A stretch of DNA of 64,000 nucleotides from Catellatospora tritici (lineage in GTDB: Bacteria > Actinomycetota > Actinomycetes > Mycobacteriales > Micromonosporaceae): positions 1-64,000 of the forward strand of contig NZ_JAHRCY010000001.1 of assembly GCF_019083965.1 (NCBI RefSeq). The letters are read 5' to 3'. Position numbers and translations under genes: made by a program. Shown one piece after another: positions 46,361 to 54,308 of this stretch (position 1 is the first letter of the stretch; each line of letters starts with the position of its first letter). A model generated the notes under the pieces. The model was not told the origin of the DNA. It saw only the letters and a list, made by a program, of their open reading frames with translations, and made no database searches.

Positions 46361-46947
46361 GGCGCGTTCCCGTCATGCTCGGTCATGGCCCGCCTCCTGA
46401 CGCTCGGTCCCGGCCGGCACGGTGGTGCCGGTGCGGAGGCACCCGACCAGGGTGGGGGGTGACGGCACCGCACGATCATCGCTGCGCACAGCGCGTTGTG
46501 ACGAGACTACATTCCGCTTCGGTACGCGGGTAGGCTCGTCCCGTCGCGCTGCTCAGCCGGCGCCAGGGCGCGTCGGAGCTGCGACTTCGTGTGGTCGGCC
46601 GCGCTGGGGTGTCGGCGGCCGAGTGTGTTCACCAGGCAAAACTGTTGTCGTACTGTTACGCGTTCTATGTTGTGTGGTTTAACACGAGCTGGTCGGTGAT
46701 ACCTCTTCATGCGAGGCTAGGTTGCCGGAGGCGGTCCGGTCAAGAACTCATGATCGGACACCAACTCGCACGCATCGCCCATTGTGTCCGGATGGCAAGC
46801 AATGCGCGCTGTCCGTAACGGTTCTGAATCCCGGCGTGTCGCGCGTGTCCGCGCTTCCGCCCCGACGCGGCCCCCGCCCGCCCGAACCTCGCCCCGACCG
46901 AACGCGCCACTTCCCCGAAAACGTTGTCATCCCCCGCCCGCCGCCAG

Positions 46948-46993
46948 GCGATGCCGCGATGCCGCGATGCCGCGATGCCGCGATGCCGCGATG
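46948..46993. repeat. 8-bp tandem repeat GCGATGCC
   Basis: Five full copies plus a partial sixth of GCGATGCC in a perfect array. The period is not a multiple of three, and no gene spans it. It is likely to vary in copy number by slippage. Confidence 0.85.
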
Positions 46994-47093
46994 ATCAACA
47001 TTACGGGTCAGCGTTCGGCACCGGCCATGACCCCCGCGAAACCGCCGCTCGCCCCGGCCGCCCCACGCGCGAGCGCGCAGTTTCGGAAAGTGA

Positions 47094-47157
47094 GTGCAGT
47101 TTCGGGGAAAGTGCACGAATCATGGTCGGCTTTCATGCACTTTCCCCGAAACTGCAC
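47094..47157. repeat. Palindromic repeat, TTTCGGGGAAA family, copy 2
   Basis: Perfect 22-base arms (47094-47115 and 47136-47157), extended further inside the loop with one mismatch. A broken fragment of the same motif (GCAGTTTCGGAAAGTG) lies immediately upstream at 47078-47093, suggesting an earlier or partial copy. It precedes the end of recX by 62 bp. Confidence 0.85.
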
Positions 47158-47219
47158 GATAAGAGCGGCTACTACCACCGGGGAGACACGCGGACCGGCG
47201 GCACGCGGACCGGCGGTGG

Positions 47220-47870
47220 TCAGTCGTCGAAGACGTCGGGGTCGATCAGTTCGGCGAGTTCGGCGTCGGCGGCGCTGCGGGCCGCCAGCGCCTCCTTGAC
47301 CGCGCGGACCGCCACCCCGCCGGGGTACCCCTTGCGGGCGAGCATGCCCACCACCCGCCGGAACACCGCATCGGGCTCCCCGCGCACCGTGCGCAGCTTG
47401 CGCTCAGCCAACTCGTACGCCGTGCGCTCCTGGGTCTCGTCGTCGAGCTCCGACAGGGCCTCGGTGACGGTCTCCTGGTCCACGCCGCGTCGGCGCAGCT
47501 CCTGCCCCAGCGCCCGCGCGGCCAGGCCACGCCCGTGGTGACGGCTGCTCACCCAGGCTCGCGCGAACGCCGCATCGTCGATCATGCCGACTTCGTCGTA
47601 ACGGTCCAGCACCGCTGCCGCGACCTCGTCCTCGACACCGCGGTTGCGCAACGCCGTGGCCAGCTCCGACCGGGTGCGCGGGCGTACGGCGAGCTGGCGC
47701 AGGCAGATCTCCCGCGCCAGCTCGTACGGATCACGCGGCGCCGGCTCCGGCCGGGTCGCCGCCGACGGGTCACCCGGTTCGCCGGGGTCCCCGGTGCGCG
47801 GCGCACGGGGCGGGGCGGGTGGTTTGGCGTCCCAACCCCGACCGGTACGCGCGCGCCGACGTCCTGCCAT
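47220..47870 (-). CDS. recX: Regulatory protein RecX
   Basis: Protein of 216 residues. After a Pro/Arg-rich N-terminal 50 residues, three tandem three-helix RecX repeats follow: YELAREICLRQLAVRPRTRSELA, DEVGMIDDAAFARAWVSSR and ELRRRGVDQETVTEAL to the C-terminus. RecX binds RecA filaments and limits strand exchange (known). It starts 25 bp after the recA stop, so the two form the usual recA-recX operon. Start ATG MAGRRRAR. Confidence 0.94.
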   Translation of the reverse strand: MAGRRRARTGRGWDAKPPAPPRAPRTGDPGEPGDPSAATRPEPAPRDPYELAREICLRQLAVRPRTRSELATALRNRGVEDEVAAAVLDRYDEVGMIDDAAFARAWVSSRHHGRGLAARALGQELRRRGVDQETVTEALSELDDETQERTAYELAERKLRTVRGEPDAVFRRVVGMLARKGYPGGVAVRAVKEALAARSAADAELAELIDPDVFDD

Positions 47871-47895
47871 CGTGGCGTCTCAGCAGTTCAGCGGA

Positions 47896-48948
47896 TCAGA
47901 AGTCCACCGGCGGCAGCGCCGGGCCGCCCGCGGCGTCCGAGACGCTGGACACGCCGACGCCGAGCTTCTCCAGGATCTTCTTCTCGATCTCGGCGGCGAC
48001 GTCCGGGTTCTCCTTGAGGAACTCGCGCGCCTTCTCCTTGCCCTGGCCGAGCTGGTCGCCCTCGTACGTGTACCAGGCGCCCGCCTTGCGGATGATGTTC
48101 TGCTCGACGCCGACGTCGATCAGCGAACCCTCGCGCGAGATGCCCTTGCCGTACATGATGTCGAACTCGGCCTGCTTGAACGGCGAGGCGACCTTGTTCT
48201 TGACGACCTTGACGCGGGTGCGGTTACCCACGACCTCGGTGCCGTCCTTCAGGCTCTCGATGCGGCGGATGTCCAGGCGGACCGAGGCGTAGAACTTCAG
48301 CGCCTTACCACCGGTGGTGGTCTCCGGGCTGCCGAACATGACGCCGATCTTCTCGCGCAGCTGGTTGATGAAGATCGCGGTGGTGTTGGAGTTGCTCAGA
48401 CCGCTGGTCATCTTGCGCAGCGCCTGGCTCATGAGGCGGGCCTGCAGACCGACGTGGCTGTCGCCCATCTCACCCTCGATCTCGGCGCGCGGCACCAGCG
48501 CGGCCACCGAGTCGATCACGATCAGGTCCAGCGCGCCCGAGCGCACCAGCATGTCGGCGATTTCGAGCGCCTGCTCACCGGTGTCGGGCTGGGACACCAG
48601 CAGCGCGTCGGTGTCGACGCCGAGGGCCTTGGCGTACTCCGGGTCGAGCGCGTGCTCGGCGTCGATGATCGCGGCGATCCCGCCCGCGCGCTGCACGTTG
48701 GCGATCGCGTGCAGGGCCAGCGAGGTCTTACCGCTGGACTCCGGGCCATAGATCTCGACGATGCGGCCGCGGGGCAAACCGCCGATGCCCAGCGCCACGT
48801 CAAGGGCGATGGAGCCGGTCGGAATGATCATCATCTGCACCTGGGGACGCTCACCCAGGCGCATCACGGAACCCTTGCCGAACTGCTTGTCGATCTGTGC
48901 CAGCGCCAGGTCCAGCGCCTTTGTCTTGTCGGGATTCGTCGTCGCCAT
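47896..48948 (-). CDS. recA: Recombinase RecA
   Basis: Protein of 350 residues from [29 protein letters not shown], the family start, with GAGGTGG about 9 bases upstream. The open frame reaches a GTG at 49005, but that would add 19 residues with no ribosome site. Walker A GPESSGKT (68-75), Walker [11 protein letters not shown] and the L2 loop [21 protein letters not shown] are intact. No intein, unlike M. tuberculosis RecA. It drives homologous recombination and LexA cleavage; a LexA box lies upstream. Confidence 0.97.
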   Translation of the reverse strand: MATTNPDKTKALDLALAQIDKQFGKGSVMRLGERPQVQMMIIPTGSIALDVALGIGGLPRGRIVEIYGPESSGKTSLALHAIANVQRAGGIAAIIDAEHALDPEYAKALGVDTDALLVSQPDTGEQALEIADMLVRSGALDLIVIDSVAALVPRAEIEGEMGDSHVGLQARLMSQALRKMTSGLSNSNTTAIFINQLREKIGVMFGSPETTTGGKALKFYASVRLDIRRIESLKDGTEVVGNRTRVKVVKNKVASPFKQAEFDIMYGKGISREGSLIDVGVEQNIIRKAGAWYTYEGDQLGQGKEKAREFLKENPDVAAEIEKKILEKLGVGVSSVSDAAGGPALPPVDF

Positions 48949-49086
48949 CTTCGTCGCCACCTCTGTCAGTGCACTGTCAGTCGACTTCGCAGCCTTTTTC
49001 GTCACGCGGTCACGCTAGGCGCTGGGTCCGACAAAGCGATACGGGCACGCCGCGCCTGTGGACAAGCGCACGGGAGTGGAGATTAG

Positions 49087-49102
49087 CCGAACACTTGTAC
49101 GA
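49087..49102. promoter_or_regulatory. LexA (SOS) box of recA
   Basis: CCGAACACTTGTACGA fits TCGAAC-N4-GTTCGA at 10 of 12 defined positions, the same score as the site before lexA. It lies 139 bp upstream of the recA start, so recA-recX is predicted to be SOS-induced. Confidence 0.7.
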
Positions 49103-49141
49103 GCGCCATCCTGCCACGCCGTAGTCGTGCCCACACCCGCG

Positions 49142-49342
49142 TCAGCGAAGTCGGGCGGGCACCCGATCGGAGTACTGCTCACACACGGCACGCCAGATCA
49201 CGTGTACTTCCTCACCCTCGGCCAGCGCGGCGTCGATGGTGCGCCCACCCAGCCTGGCGAGCACCTGGTCCTTGGCCACGCTGGTGGCGTACACCGGGCC
49301 GAACACCTCACGCAGGCGTTCCCAGAAGTCCGTCCGTCGCAT
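49142..49342 (-). CDS. DUF3046 family small protein
   Basis: Protein of 66 residues starting MRRTDFWERLREVFGPVYA and containing VLARLGGRTIDAALAEGEEVHVIWRAVCE. DUF3046 proteins occur immediately upstream of recA across actinobacteria, and this position fits. One small helical domain, no membrane segment or signal. Function unknown. Its stop lies 39 bp from the proposed recA LexA box, so the recA promoter sits in the gap of about 190 bp. Confidence 0.88.
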   Translation of the reverse strand: MRRTDFWERLREVFGPVYATSVAKDQVLARLGGRTIDAALAEGEEVHVIWRAVCEQYSDRVPARLR

Positions 49343-49555
49343 CCGGCCAGTCTGCCACTCCCCGCCGATCTCCGCCCGCCCCCACCTGCATGATCGCCAC
49401 CTCCGGTCACCTCCCGAAGCCCCACCGCACCTTCCGCCCGAAGACCGCGATCAACTCCCGCACGACCACACGACCACACGACCACACGACGAGCACCACC
49501 CACCGCGCCGCCACCGCCCGGAGCGAACTCCCCCGCCACCCACGCCCCAATCAGG

Positions 49556-49619
49556 CTGCAGTTTCGGGGAAACTGCACGAATCCAGCCCAAGATTCCTGC
49601 ACTTTCCCCGAAACTGCAG
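49556..49619. repeat. Palindromic repeat, TTTCGGGGAAA family, copy 3
   Basis: 28-base arms (49556-49583 and 49592-49619) match at 26 of 28 positions, with an 8-base loop. The arm again contains GCAGTTTCGGGGAAACTGC followed by ACGAATC. Confidence 0.87.
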
Positions 49620-49660
49620 TCGATCATGGCAAGCGCGTGACGCGCCGCGAGCAACACGCA

Positions 49661-49731
49661 GCGCGAGGTCAGGCAGGCGCGAGGTCAGGCAGAGCGCGAG
49701 GTCAGGCAGAGCGCGAGGTCAGGCCGCAAGG
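49661..49731. repeat. 17-bp tandem repeat
   Basis: About four copies of GCGCGAGGTCAGGCAGA in a row, the first with a small deletion and the last incomplete (GCGAGGTCAGGC). It lies between the repeat palindrome and the 3' end of the MFS transporter gene. Confidence 0.75.
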
Positions 49732-49819
49732 TCAGACGCGGCCCGGGACAAGGTCGGGCGCGGCGCGGTACGGGGTGGGGTCAGGCGAGGTGGGGTGGGC
49801 GCGGGACAGAGGCGGGCGG

Positions 49820-51181
49820 TCAGTTGGTGGCGGGGGTGAGGGCGGCGAGGGCGGCGAGGGTGGACGGGCGCAGGGCCAGTGCGACCAGCGGCAACGTCGC
49901 CAGGGCCGCCAGCAGGGCCAGCACCCGGTACCCGGACAGCTCGACGATCACCCCGGACGCCGCTCCCGACCCCGCCGCCGCCAAGCCCATGACCAGGTCG
50001 GACACGCCCTGCGCGCGGGCCTTCACGGCGACCGGCACCGATTCGGCGAACAGGGTTGATCCGCCGACCATGGTCCCGGACCAGCCGAGCCCCAGCAGCA
50101 CCAACGCGACGGTGATCAGGTCGGTGCGGTGGCCCGCGGTGGCGGCCACGGCGCAGGCCGTCAGCAGGAGCGCGACGCCGCCGAGGATGACCCGCAGCCG
50201 CCCGTACCGGTCGGTGAGCCAGCCGACGACCGGCGCCAGCGCGTACATCCCGGCGATGTGGGCGCTGAGCACGAGGCCGACCAGGCGCAGCGTGTCGGGG
50301 CCGGAGTGGGTCTCGCCGAGGTGCACGGGTGTCATGGACATCACGCCGACCATGACCAGGTGGCCGAGCGCCATGGAGGCCATGCCCAGCCGCGCGGCGG
50401 GCGACGCGAGCACCGCGCGCATCACGTCACCGAAGCGCGGCCGTGCCGCCACCCCCGACTCTTGGCTGCTGTTTCGGGGAAACTGCCCGAATTCCGCCCC
50501 GGATTCCTGCACTTTCCCCGAAACCGCAGCCTCGCGCACGCTCGCGGCCTCGCGGGCGACGCGCGTGGACAGGAGGAGCGGGTCGGGGCGCAGGAGGAGG
50601 GTGAGCAGGGCGGCGGCCAGCAGGAAGGACAGCGCGCAGAAGGCGAACGGCCCGGCCAGCAGCGGGATGCCGTACGGCTCCAGCAGCCGCCCGAGCGGCG
50701 CGGCGAGGTTGGGCCCGGCCAGCGAGCCGAGCGTGGTCGACCAGACCACCAGGGACAGCTGCCGTCCGCGCCGGTGCGGCTCGGCCAGGTCGGCGGCGGC
50801 GTAGCGGGACTGGAGCTTGGCCGCGCTGCCCGCCCCGAACAGGAAGAACCCGACGAACAGCAGGGGTGCCGAGCGCAGCAGCACCGAGCTGAGCACGCCC
50901 GCCGCGCCGAGGGTGCCGATGAGGTAGCACGCGGCGATGCCGGGGCGGCGGCCGTACCGGCTCATCAGGCTCGTCGCGGGGATCGCCCACAGCGCGCCGC
51001 CCACCACGGCCGCGCTCTGGGCCAGGCCGGACAGCGCGGCGGTGCCGGTGATGTCCTGCGCGAGCAGCGCGCCGATGGAGATGCCCATGGCCGTGCCCAG
51101 CCCACTGATGATCTCCGCGCCCATCAGCACCCGGACGGTGCGGGCCTGCACGGGCGCGTAGTCGGCCAGGGTGGCGCTCAC
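49820..51181 (-). CDS. MFS transporter with palindromic repeat inside the reading frame
   Basis: Protein of 453 residues with about twelve membrane helices. The GTG (VSATLADYAPVQARTVRVL) follows GGGAG by 7 bases; longer frames upstream lack a site. Typical MFS loop motifs are SRYGRRPG (between helices 2 and 3) and TDRYGRLR (between 8 and 9). The substrate is unknown. The central loop between helices 6 and 7 contains a stretch (about residues 217-238, AAVSGKVQESGAEFGQFPRN) encoded entirely by a TTTCGGGGAAA-family palindrome, which keeps the frame open. The loop is cytoplasmic and tolerant of length change, so the protein may still work. Divergent from the PhyH gene. Confidence 0.87.
   Translation of the reverse strand: MSATLADYAPVQARTVRVLMGAEIISGLGTAMGISIGALLAQDITGTAALSGLAQSAAVVGGALWAIPATSLMSRYGRRPGIAACYLIGTLGAAGVLSSVLLRSAPLLFVGFFLFGAGSAAKLQSRYAAADLAEPHRRGRQLSLVVWSTTLGSLAGPNLAAPLGRLLEPYGIPLLAGPFAFCALSFLLAAALLTLLLRPDPLLLSTRVAREAASVREAAVSGKVQESGAEFGQFPRNSSQESGVAARPRFGDVMRAVLASPAARLGMASMALGHLVMVGVMSMTPVHLGETHSGPDTLRLVGLVLSAHIAGMYALAPVVGWLTDRYGRLRVILGGVALLLTACAVAATAGHRTDLITVALVLLGLGWSGTMVGGSTLFAESVPVAVKARAQGVSDLVMGLAAAGSGAASGVIVELSGYRVLALLAALATLPLVALALRPSTLAALAALTPATN
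50465..50530. repeat. Palindromic repeat, TTTCGGGGAAA family, copy 4 (inside MFS gene)
   Basis: 28-base arms (50465-50492 and 50503-50530) agree at 24 of 28 positions. The element is 66 bp, a multiple of three, and translates without stops in the transporter frame. It is more diverged than the intergenic copies, consistent with an older insertion or with protein-level constraint. Confidence 0.82.
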
Positions 51182-51540
51182 GAGGGGACTCCCGGGGGGT
51201 CGGGGGTAAGGGGTGGTGCCGCTGTCTCTACCTTGCCTCATGGTGCCGGTCGGCACCGGCCCCGGGCTAGTCGAAGACGATTCGGGTATCGTCTTGGCCG
51301 CAGCAGGAAAACGCATGCCAGCTGGGTCCCTCCGCGGCACACGCACGCGATGTGTGCCGTGATTCCGGCGGCGCGCACAACTGAACCGACCGGACTTTCT
51401 CGGACGTCCGGTCAGATCTTGATCCCTGAGGCAACGTCGCTCCCGACCAGCACGTCCAGTGCGCAAGGGCAGCGCCGCTGCCCCGCAAGAGCCACTGGGC
51501 GACGCCGCGCGCCACCCAGCCGATCGGGGAAGGACAACCC
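51182..51540. promoter_or_regulatory. Divergent MFS / PhyH control region
   Basis: A 359-bp gap. A small hairpin (GACCGGA/TCCGGTC, 51388-51413) and a strong one (GGGCAGC/GCTGCCC at about 51468-51484) lie on the PhyH side. The segment from about 51455 to 51535 has short matches to cobalamin-riboswitch landmarks, discussed as a finding. No promoter elements could be fixed. Confidence 0.4.
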
Positions 51541-52428
51541 GTGACCATCACCCCCGTCACGCCGCGCGCGATGACTGCCGAACAGCGTGAGCAGTTCGAG
51601 CGCGACGGCTATCTGATCATCCGCAACGTGCTCTCCCCGGACGAGGTCGCGCACTACGCCGCGGCCGTCGACCGGGTGTACGCCGAGCACGAGGCTGTCG
51701 GCAAGCTGGGTGCGGACGCGTCGCTGCACAAGCTGAGCGCGGTCGCCAGCTGCCCCGAGCTCAACGGCCTGGTCGACCACCCGGCGGTGTTCCCGCTGGT
51801 GTGGTCCATGATCGGCTGGAACGTACACGTCTACCACTCGCACCTGGACGTGCACCCGCCGATCCCCACCACCAAGCCGTACCGCTTCGAGTGGCACCAG
51901 GACGGCGGCCGCCAGAACGGCGAGCTGGAGACCGACCCGCGCCCCCGTCTGTCGGTGAAGCTGGCGTTCTGGCTGTCGGACGTGTCCGAGCCGGGCCGCG
52001 GCAACTTCAAGGTCGTGCCGGGCAGCCACAAGATGAACCGGATCGACGGCCCGCCGAGCCGCGACATCGAGTGGCCCGACCCCGCCGGTGCCATCGAGGT
52101 CTGCGTGCACCCCGGCGACGTGGTCTTCTTCGACCGCCGCATCTGGCACGCGCGCTCGAACAACTACTCGGAGATCACCCGCAAGGCGGTCTTCTTCGGG
52201 TACACCTTCCGCTGGATCGCCACCCGCGACCAGAAGCCGGCCGCGCAGGACGTGGCCCGGCTCAGCCCGGTGCAGCGCCAGCTGGTCGGCGCGCTCGATG
52301 GCCGCATCGACGACCCGGTGGACGGCGGCGACCACGCGTGGGGCTACTTCCCCGACGAGGTTCCGCTCTACACCGAGCTGAAGGAGCAGGGTCAGCTCGA
52401 CTCGTCCTTCCCCTGGCTGCGTCGCTGA
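51541..52428 (+). CDS. Phytanoyl-CoA dioxygenase (PhyH) family oxygenase
   Basis: Protein of 295 residues, GTG start with GGGGAAGGA upstream. It is a non-haem Fe(II)/2-oxoglutarate oxygenase: the iron triad is H119 and D121 (EWHQDGG) with H203 (RIWHARSNN), and R214 (SEITRK) probably binds 2-oxoglutarate. The N-terminal EQFERDGYLIIRNVLSPDEV is typical of PhyH. Members hydroxylate lipids, amino acids or natural products, or make ectoine derivatives; the substrate is open. It appears monocistronic, with a terminator after the stop. Confidence 0.9.
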   Translation: MTITPVTPRAMTAEQREQFERDGYLIIRNVLSPDEVAHYAAAVDRVYAEHEAVGKLGADASLHKLSAVASCPELNGLVDHPAVFPLVWSMIGWNVHVYHSHLDVHPPIPTTKPYRFEWHQDGGRQNGELETDPRPRLSVKLAFWLSDVSEPGRGNFKVVPGSHKMNRIDGPPSRDIEWPDPAGAIEVCVHPGDVVFFDRRIWHARSNNYSEITRKAVFFGYTFRWIATRDQKPAAQDVARLSPVQRQLVGALDGRIDDPVDGGDHAWGYFPDEVPLYTELKEQGQLDSSFPWLRR

Positions 52429-52440
52429 ACGAAAGCCTGC

Positions 52441-52475
52441 CGAGAGGCCGTCCCCGGTTCGGGGGCGGCCTCTCG
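52441..52475 (+). terminator. Terminator after the PhyH gene
   Basis: A 16-bp stem (CGAGAGGCCGTCCCCG against its complement, one G-U pair) with a 3-base loop, 13 bp after the stop codon. Confidence 0.85.
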
Positions 52476-52517
52476 CCGTCTGTGCCGAGGTTGGCGGGCG
52501 TGGCTAGGCTCGGGCGC

Positions 52518-52928
52518 ATGGACATGACCTGCCCCAAATGCCATGCCCCGATGCGGCAGTACGAGCGAAACAGCGTGACCATCGACCAGTGCACCGAATG
52601 CCGGGGCATCTTCCTCGACCGCGGTGAGCTGGAGCGCCTGGTCGACGCCGAGAACGCCTGGCACGGCGCGCGCGCCCAGCCGCAGCACACCGCGCCCGGC
52701 CACGCCCAGCCCGGCCACTACCCGCCGCCCGCCGCGCAGCCGGGTTACCCGCAGCAGCACGGCTACCCCCAGCAGCACGGCTACGGACAGCCGCAGCACG
52801 GACAGCCGCAGCACGGGCACAGCCAGCACGGCTGGCGCGACTACGACTCCGACGAGTACCCGAAGTACGGGCACGGCCACAAGAAGCACAAGAAGCACGG
52901 CAGCTTCCTGGAGGAGCTGTTCGACTAG
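52518..52928 (+). CDS. Zinc-ribbon (zf-TFIIB) protein with His/Gln-rich tail
   Basis: Protein of 136 residues. The N-terminal 45 residues form a zf-TFIIB zinc ribbon with paired cysteines (CPKC and CTEC) and the conserved GIFLDRGELERL. The middle (about 55-105) is low-complexity, with repeats of PQQHGY and QPQHGQ and 12 or more His residues. The C-terminus has a Lys/His block (GHGHKKHKKHG) and ends FLEELFD. The His-rich part may bind metal or form a flexible condensate-prone linker. The role of this common actinobacterial family is unknown. Its stop overlaps the convergent MocR gene by four bases. Confidence 0.85.
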   Translation: MDMTCPKCHAPMRQYERNSVTIDQCTECRGIFLDRGELERLVDAENAWHGARAQPQHTAPGHAQPGHYPPPAAQPGYPQQHGYPQQHGYGQPQHGQPQHGHSQHGWRDYDSDEYPKYGHGHKKHKKHGSFLEELFD

Positions 52929-54259
52929 CGCGTGATCGGGGCGGGGCCGCCGGTCAGCGCGGCGGCGACCGCGGCGGCCAGCGGCTCCACCTCGTCCAGG
53001 GCCAGTGTCGCCACAGTCAGCCGGATGCCGGGCCCGGTGGCGGTGCGGTAGACGTGGCCGGGGGTGACCGCGTATCCGGCGTCGCGCAGCGACGCGACCG
53101 CGCGGGTCTCGTCGGGCACCGGCACCCACACGTTGATCCCGGTGCGCCCGCTCGCGGCGACGTCCCGTCGGGCCAGCGCCGCGACCAGGGCGGACCGGCG
53201 CTGGTCGTACGCCCGACCGGCGGCCTCGATCCCGGCGCCGACCCCCGGATCGCGCCACAGCCGCAGCAGGGTGCGCTGCAGCACGGTGGAGACCCAGCCC
53301 GCACCCAGCCGCAGCCGCCCCTCCACCCGCGACACGGTCTCGGCGTCCCCGGCCAGCACCGCGCAGCGCAGGTCCGGCCCGTAGGGCTTGGCCGCGCTGC
53401 GCAGGAACGCCCAGGTCGCGCCGCCGCCGACCGGATGCAGCGGCACATCGGCCAGCTCCCCGGCATGGTCATCCTCGATCACGAACACGTCGCGCAGCAG
53501 CGGCCGCAGCTCGCGGGCGCGCTGTGCCCCGACCGCGCCGCCGGTCGGGTTCTGCGCCCGCGTGGTGACGATCACCGCCCGTGCCCCGGCGGCCAGCGCG
53601 GCGCGCGCCCCGGCCACCGTCGGCCCCTGGTCGTCCACCGGCATCGAGACCGGCACCAGGCCCTGCGCGGCGACCAGGTCCAGCAGCGCGGCCCAGCCGG
53701 GATCCTCGACCGCCACCCGGTCGCCGGGCCGCAGCCGGGCCGCGAGCAGCCGGTCCAGGCCGTCGAGCGCGCCCGAGACCAGGGTGTACGACGCGTCTTC
53801 AGGCAGCTCCGGCATCCGCTGCCGGGCCAGCGCCAGCAGTTCGGGCAGCGGCCCGCCCTCGGCGTAGCCGACGGCGCCGTCGCGGGCGGCCAACTCGTCG
53901 GCGACCTCGCGCAGGATCGGGGCGAGGTTGGGCAGCAGCCTCGGGTCGGGGTCTCCGGCGGCCAGGTCGCGCAGGCCGGACGGCACCGGCATGGCGGCCC
54001 GTGCCGCCCTGGTGGCCGCGATCGGGGTGACCGCACGCACCCGGGTGCCGTGGCGGCCCGCGGTGACCACGATGCCCCGGTCCCGCAGCCGCTGGTAGGC
54101 CGTGGCGACGGTGGCCGGGCTCACCGCCAGCTCCCCGGCCAGGGCCCGCACGCTGGGCAGCGCCGCGCCTGGGGCGAGCGCGCCACGACGGACACCCTCC
54201 TCGACGGAGTCGCTGATCGCGATTGCCGAGCCACCGGTGATCCGATATTGTGCTGTCAC
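52925..54259 (-). CDS. MocR-type regulator: GntR winged helix + PLP aminotransferase domain
   Basis: Protein of 444 residues. A GntR winged helix (about 8-75, with LPSVRALAGELAVSPATVATAYQRL) is fused to an aminotransferase-like domain from about 95. The PLP Lys is K291 in SAAKPYGPDLR, and the cofactor ring contact lies in IEDDHAGEL. It is divergent from a pyridoxamine-phosphate-oxidase-fold gene, the arrangement seen for PdxR-type MocR regulators, so it probably senses PLP or an amino-acid adduct and controls that gene (inference). The GTG start lies inside a palindrome. Confidence 0.92.
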   Translation of the reverse strand: MTAQYRITGGSAIAISDSVEEGVRRGALAPGAALPSVRALAGELAVSPATVATAYQRLRDRGIVVTAGRHGTRVRAVTPIAATRAARAAMPVPSGLRDLAAGDPDPRLLPNLAPILREVADELAARDGAVGYAEGGPLPELLALARQRMPELPEDASYTLVSGALDGLDRLLAARLRPGDRVAVEDPGWAALLDLVAAQGLVPVSMPVDDQGPTVAGARAALAAGARAVIVTTRAQNPTGGAVGAQRARELRPLLRDVFVIEDDHAGELADVPLHPVGGGATWAFLRSAAKPYGPDLRCAVLAGDAETVSRVEGRLRLGAGWVSTVLQRTLLRLWRDPGVGAGIEAAGRAYDQRRSALVAALARRDVAASGRTGINVWVPVPDETRAVASLRDAGYAVTPGHVYRTATGPGIRLTVATLALDEVEPLAAAVAAALTGGPAPITR

Positions 54260-54282
54260 AATCTTAAGAATGTACTAGTACA
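54247..54282. promoter_or_regulatory. Candidate MocR operators in the divergent promoter
   Basis: Two palindromes in a 49-bp gap: ATTGTG-CTGT-CACAAT (54247-54262, overlapping the MocR start) and TGTACTAGTACA (54271-54282, perfect). The second is symmetric over 12 bases and is a good candidate for GntR/MocR binding between the divergent promoters. Confidence 0.6.
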
Positions 54283-54308
54283 TAGTTCGCGAGGCAAGGA
54301 GCCGGGCC

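Larger units (their letters stand above)
46361..47219. other. Long gene-free stretch upstream of rny
   Basis: An 859-bp region between the start of rny and the end of recX. About 46630-46720 is clearly AT-richer than its surroundings and looks like a promoter region. An 8-bp tandem repeat (46948-46993) and one TTTCGGGGAAA-family palindrome lie further on, listed separately. Short open frames here have no ribosome sites or recognisable products. Confidence 0.6.
49343..49819. other. Gene-free stretch with three repeat types
   Basis: A 477-bp gap between the DUF3046 gene and the end of the MFS gene. It holds an ACGACCAC 8-mer array (about 49462-49490), a TTTCGGGGAAA-family palindrome (49556-49619) and a 17-bp tandem repeat (49661-49731). 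No coding sequence is supported. Confidence 0.65.

Noticed and set aside
46507..46710. Small minus-strand open frame of 67 residues
   Set aside because: No ribosome site and no recognisable product; it overlaps the AT-rich promoter-like region upstream of rny.
48949..49005. Longer RecA start at 49005
   Set aside because: It adds 19 Lys/Thr/Ser-rich residues not typical of RecA and lacks a ribosome site, whereas 48948 has GAGGTGG and the family start.
49820..51181. MFS transporter as a pseudogene because of the inserted palindrome
   Set aside because: The insert keeps the frame, falls in the loop between helices 6 and 7, and both halves of the protein look intact.
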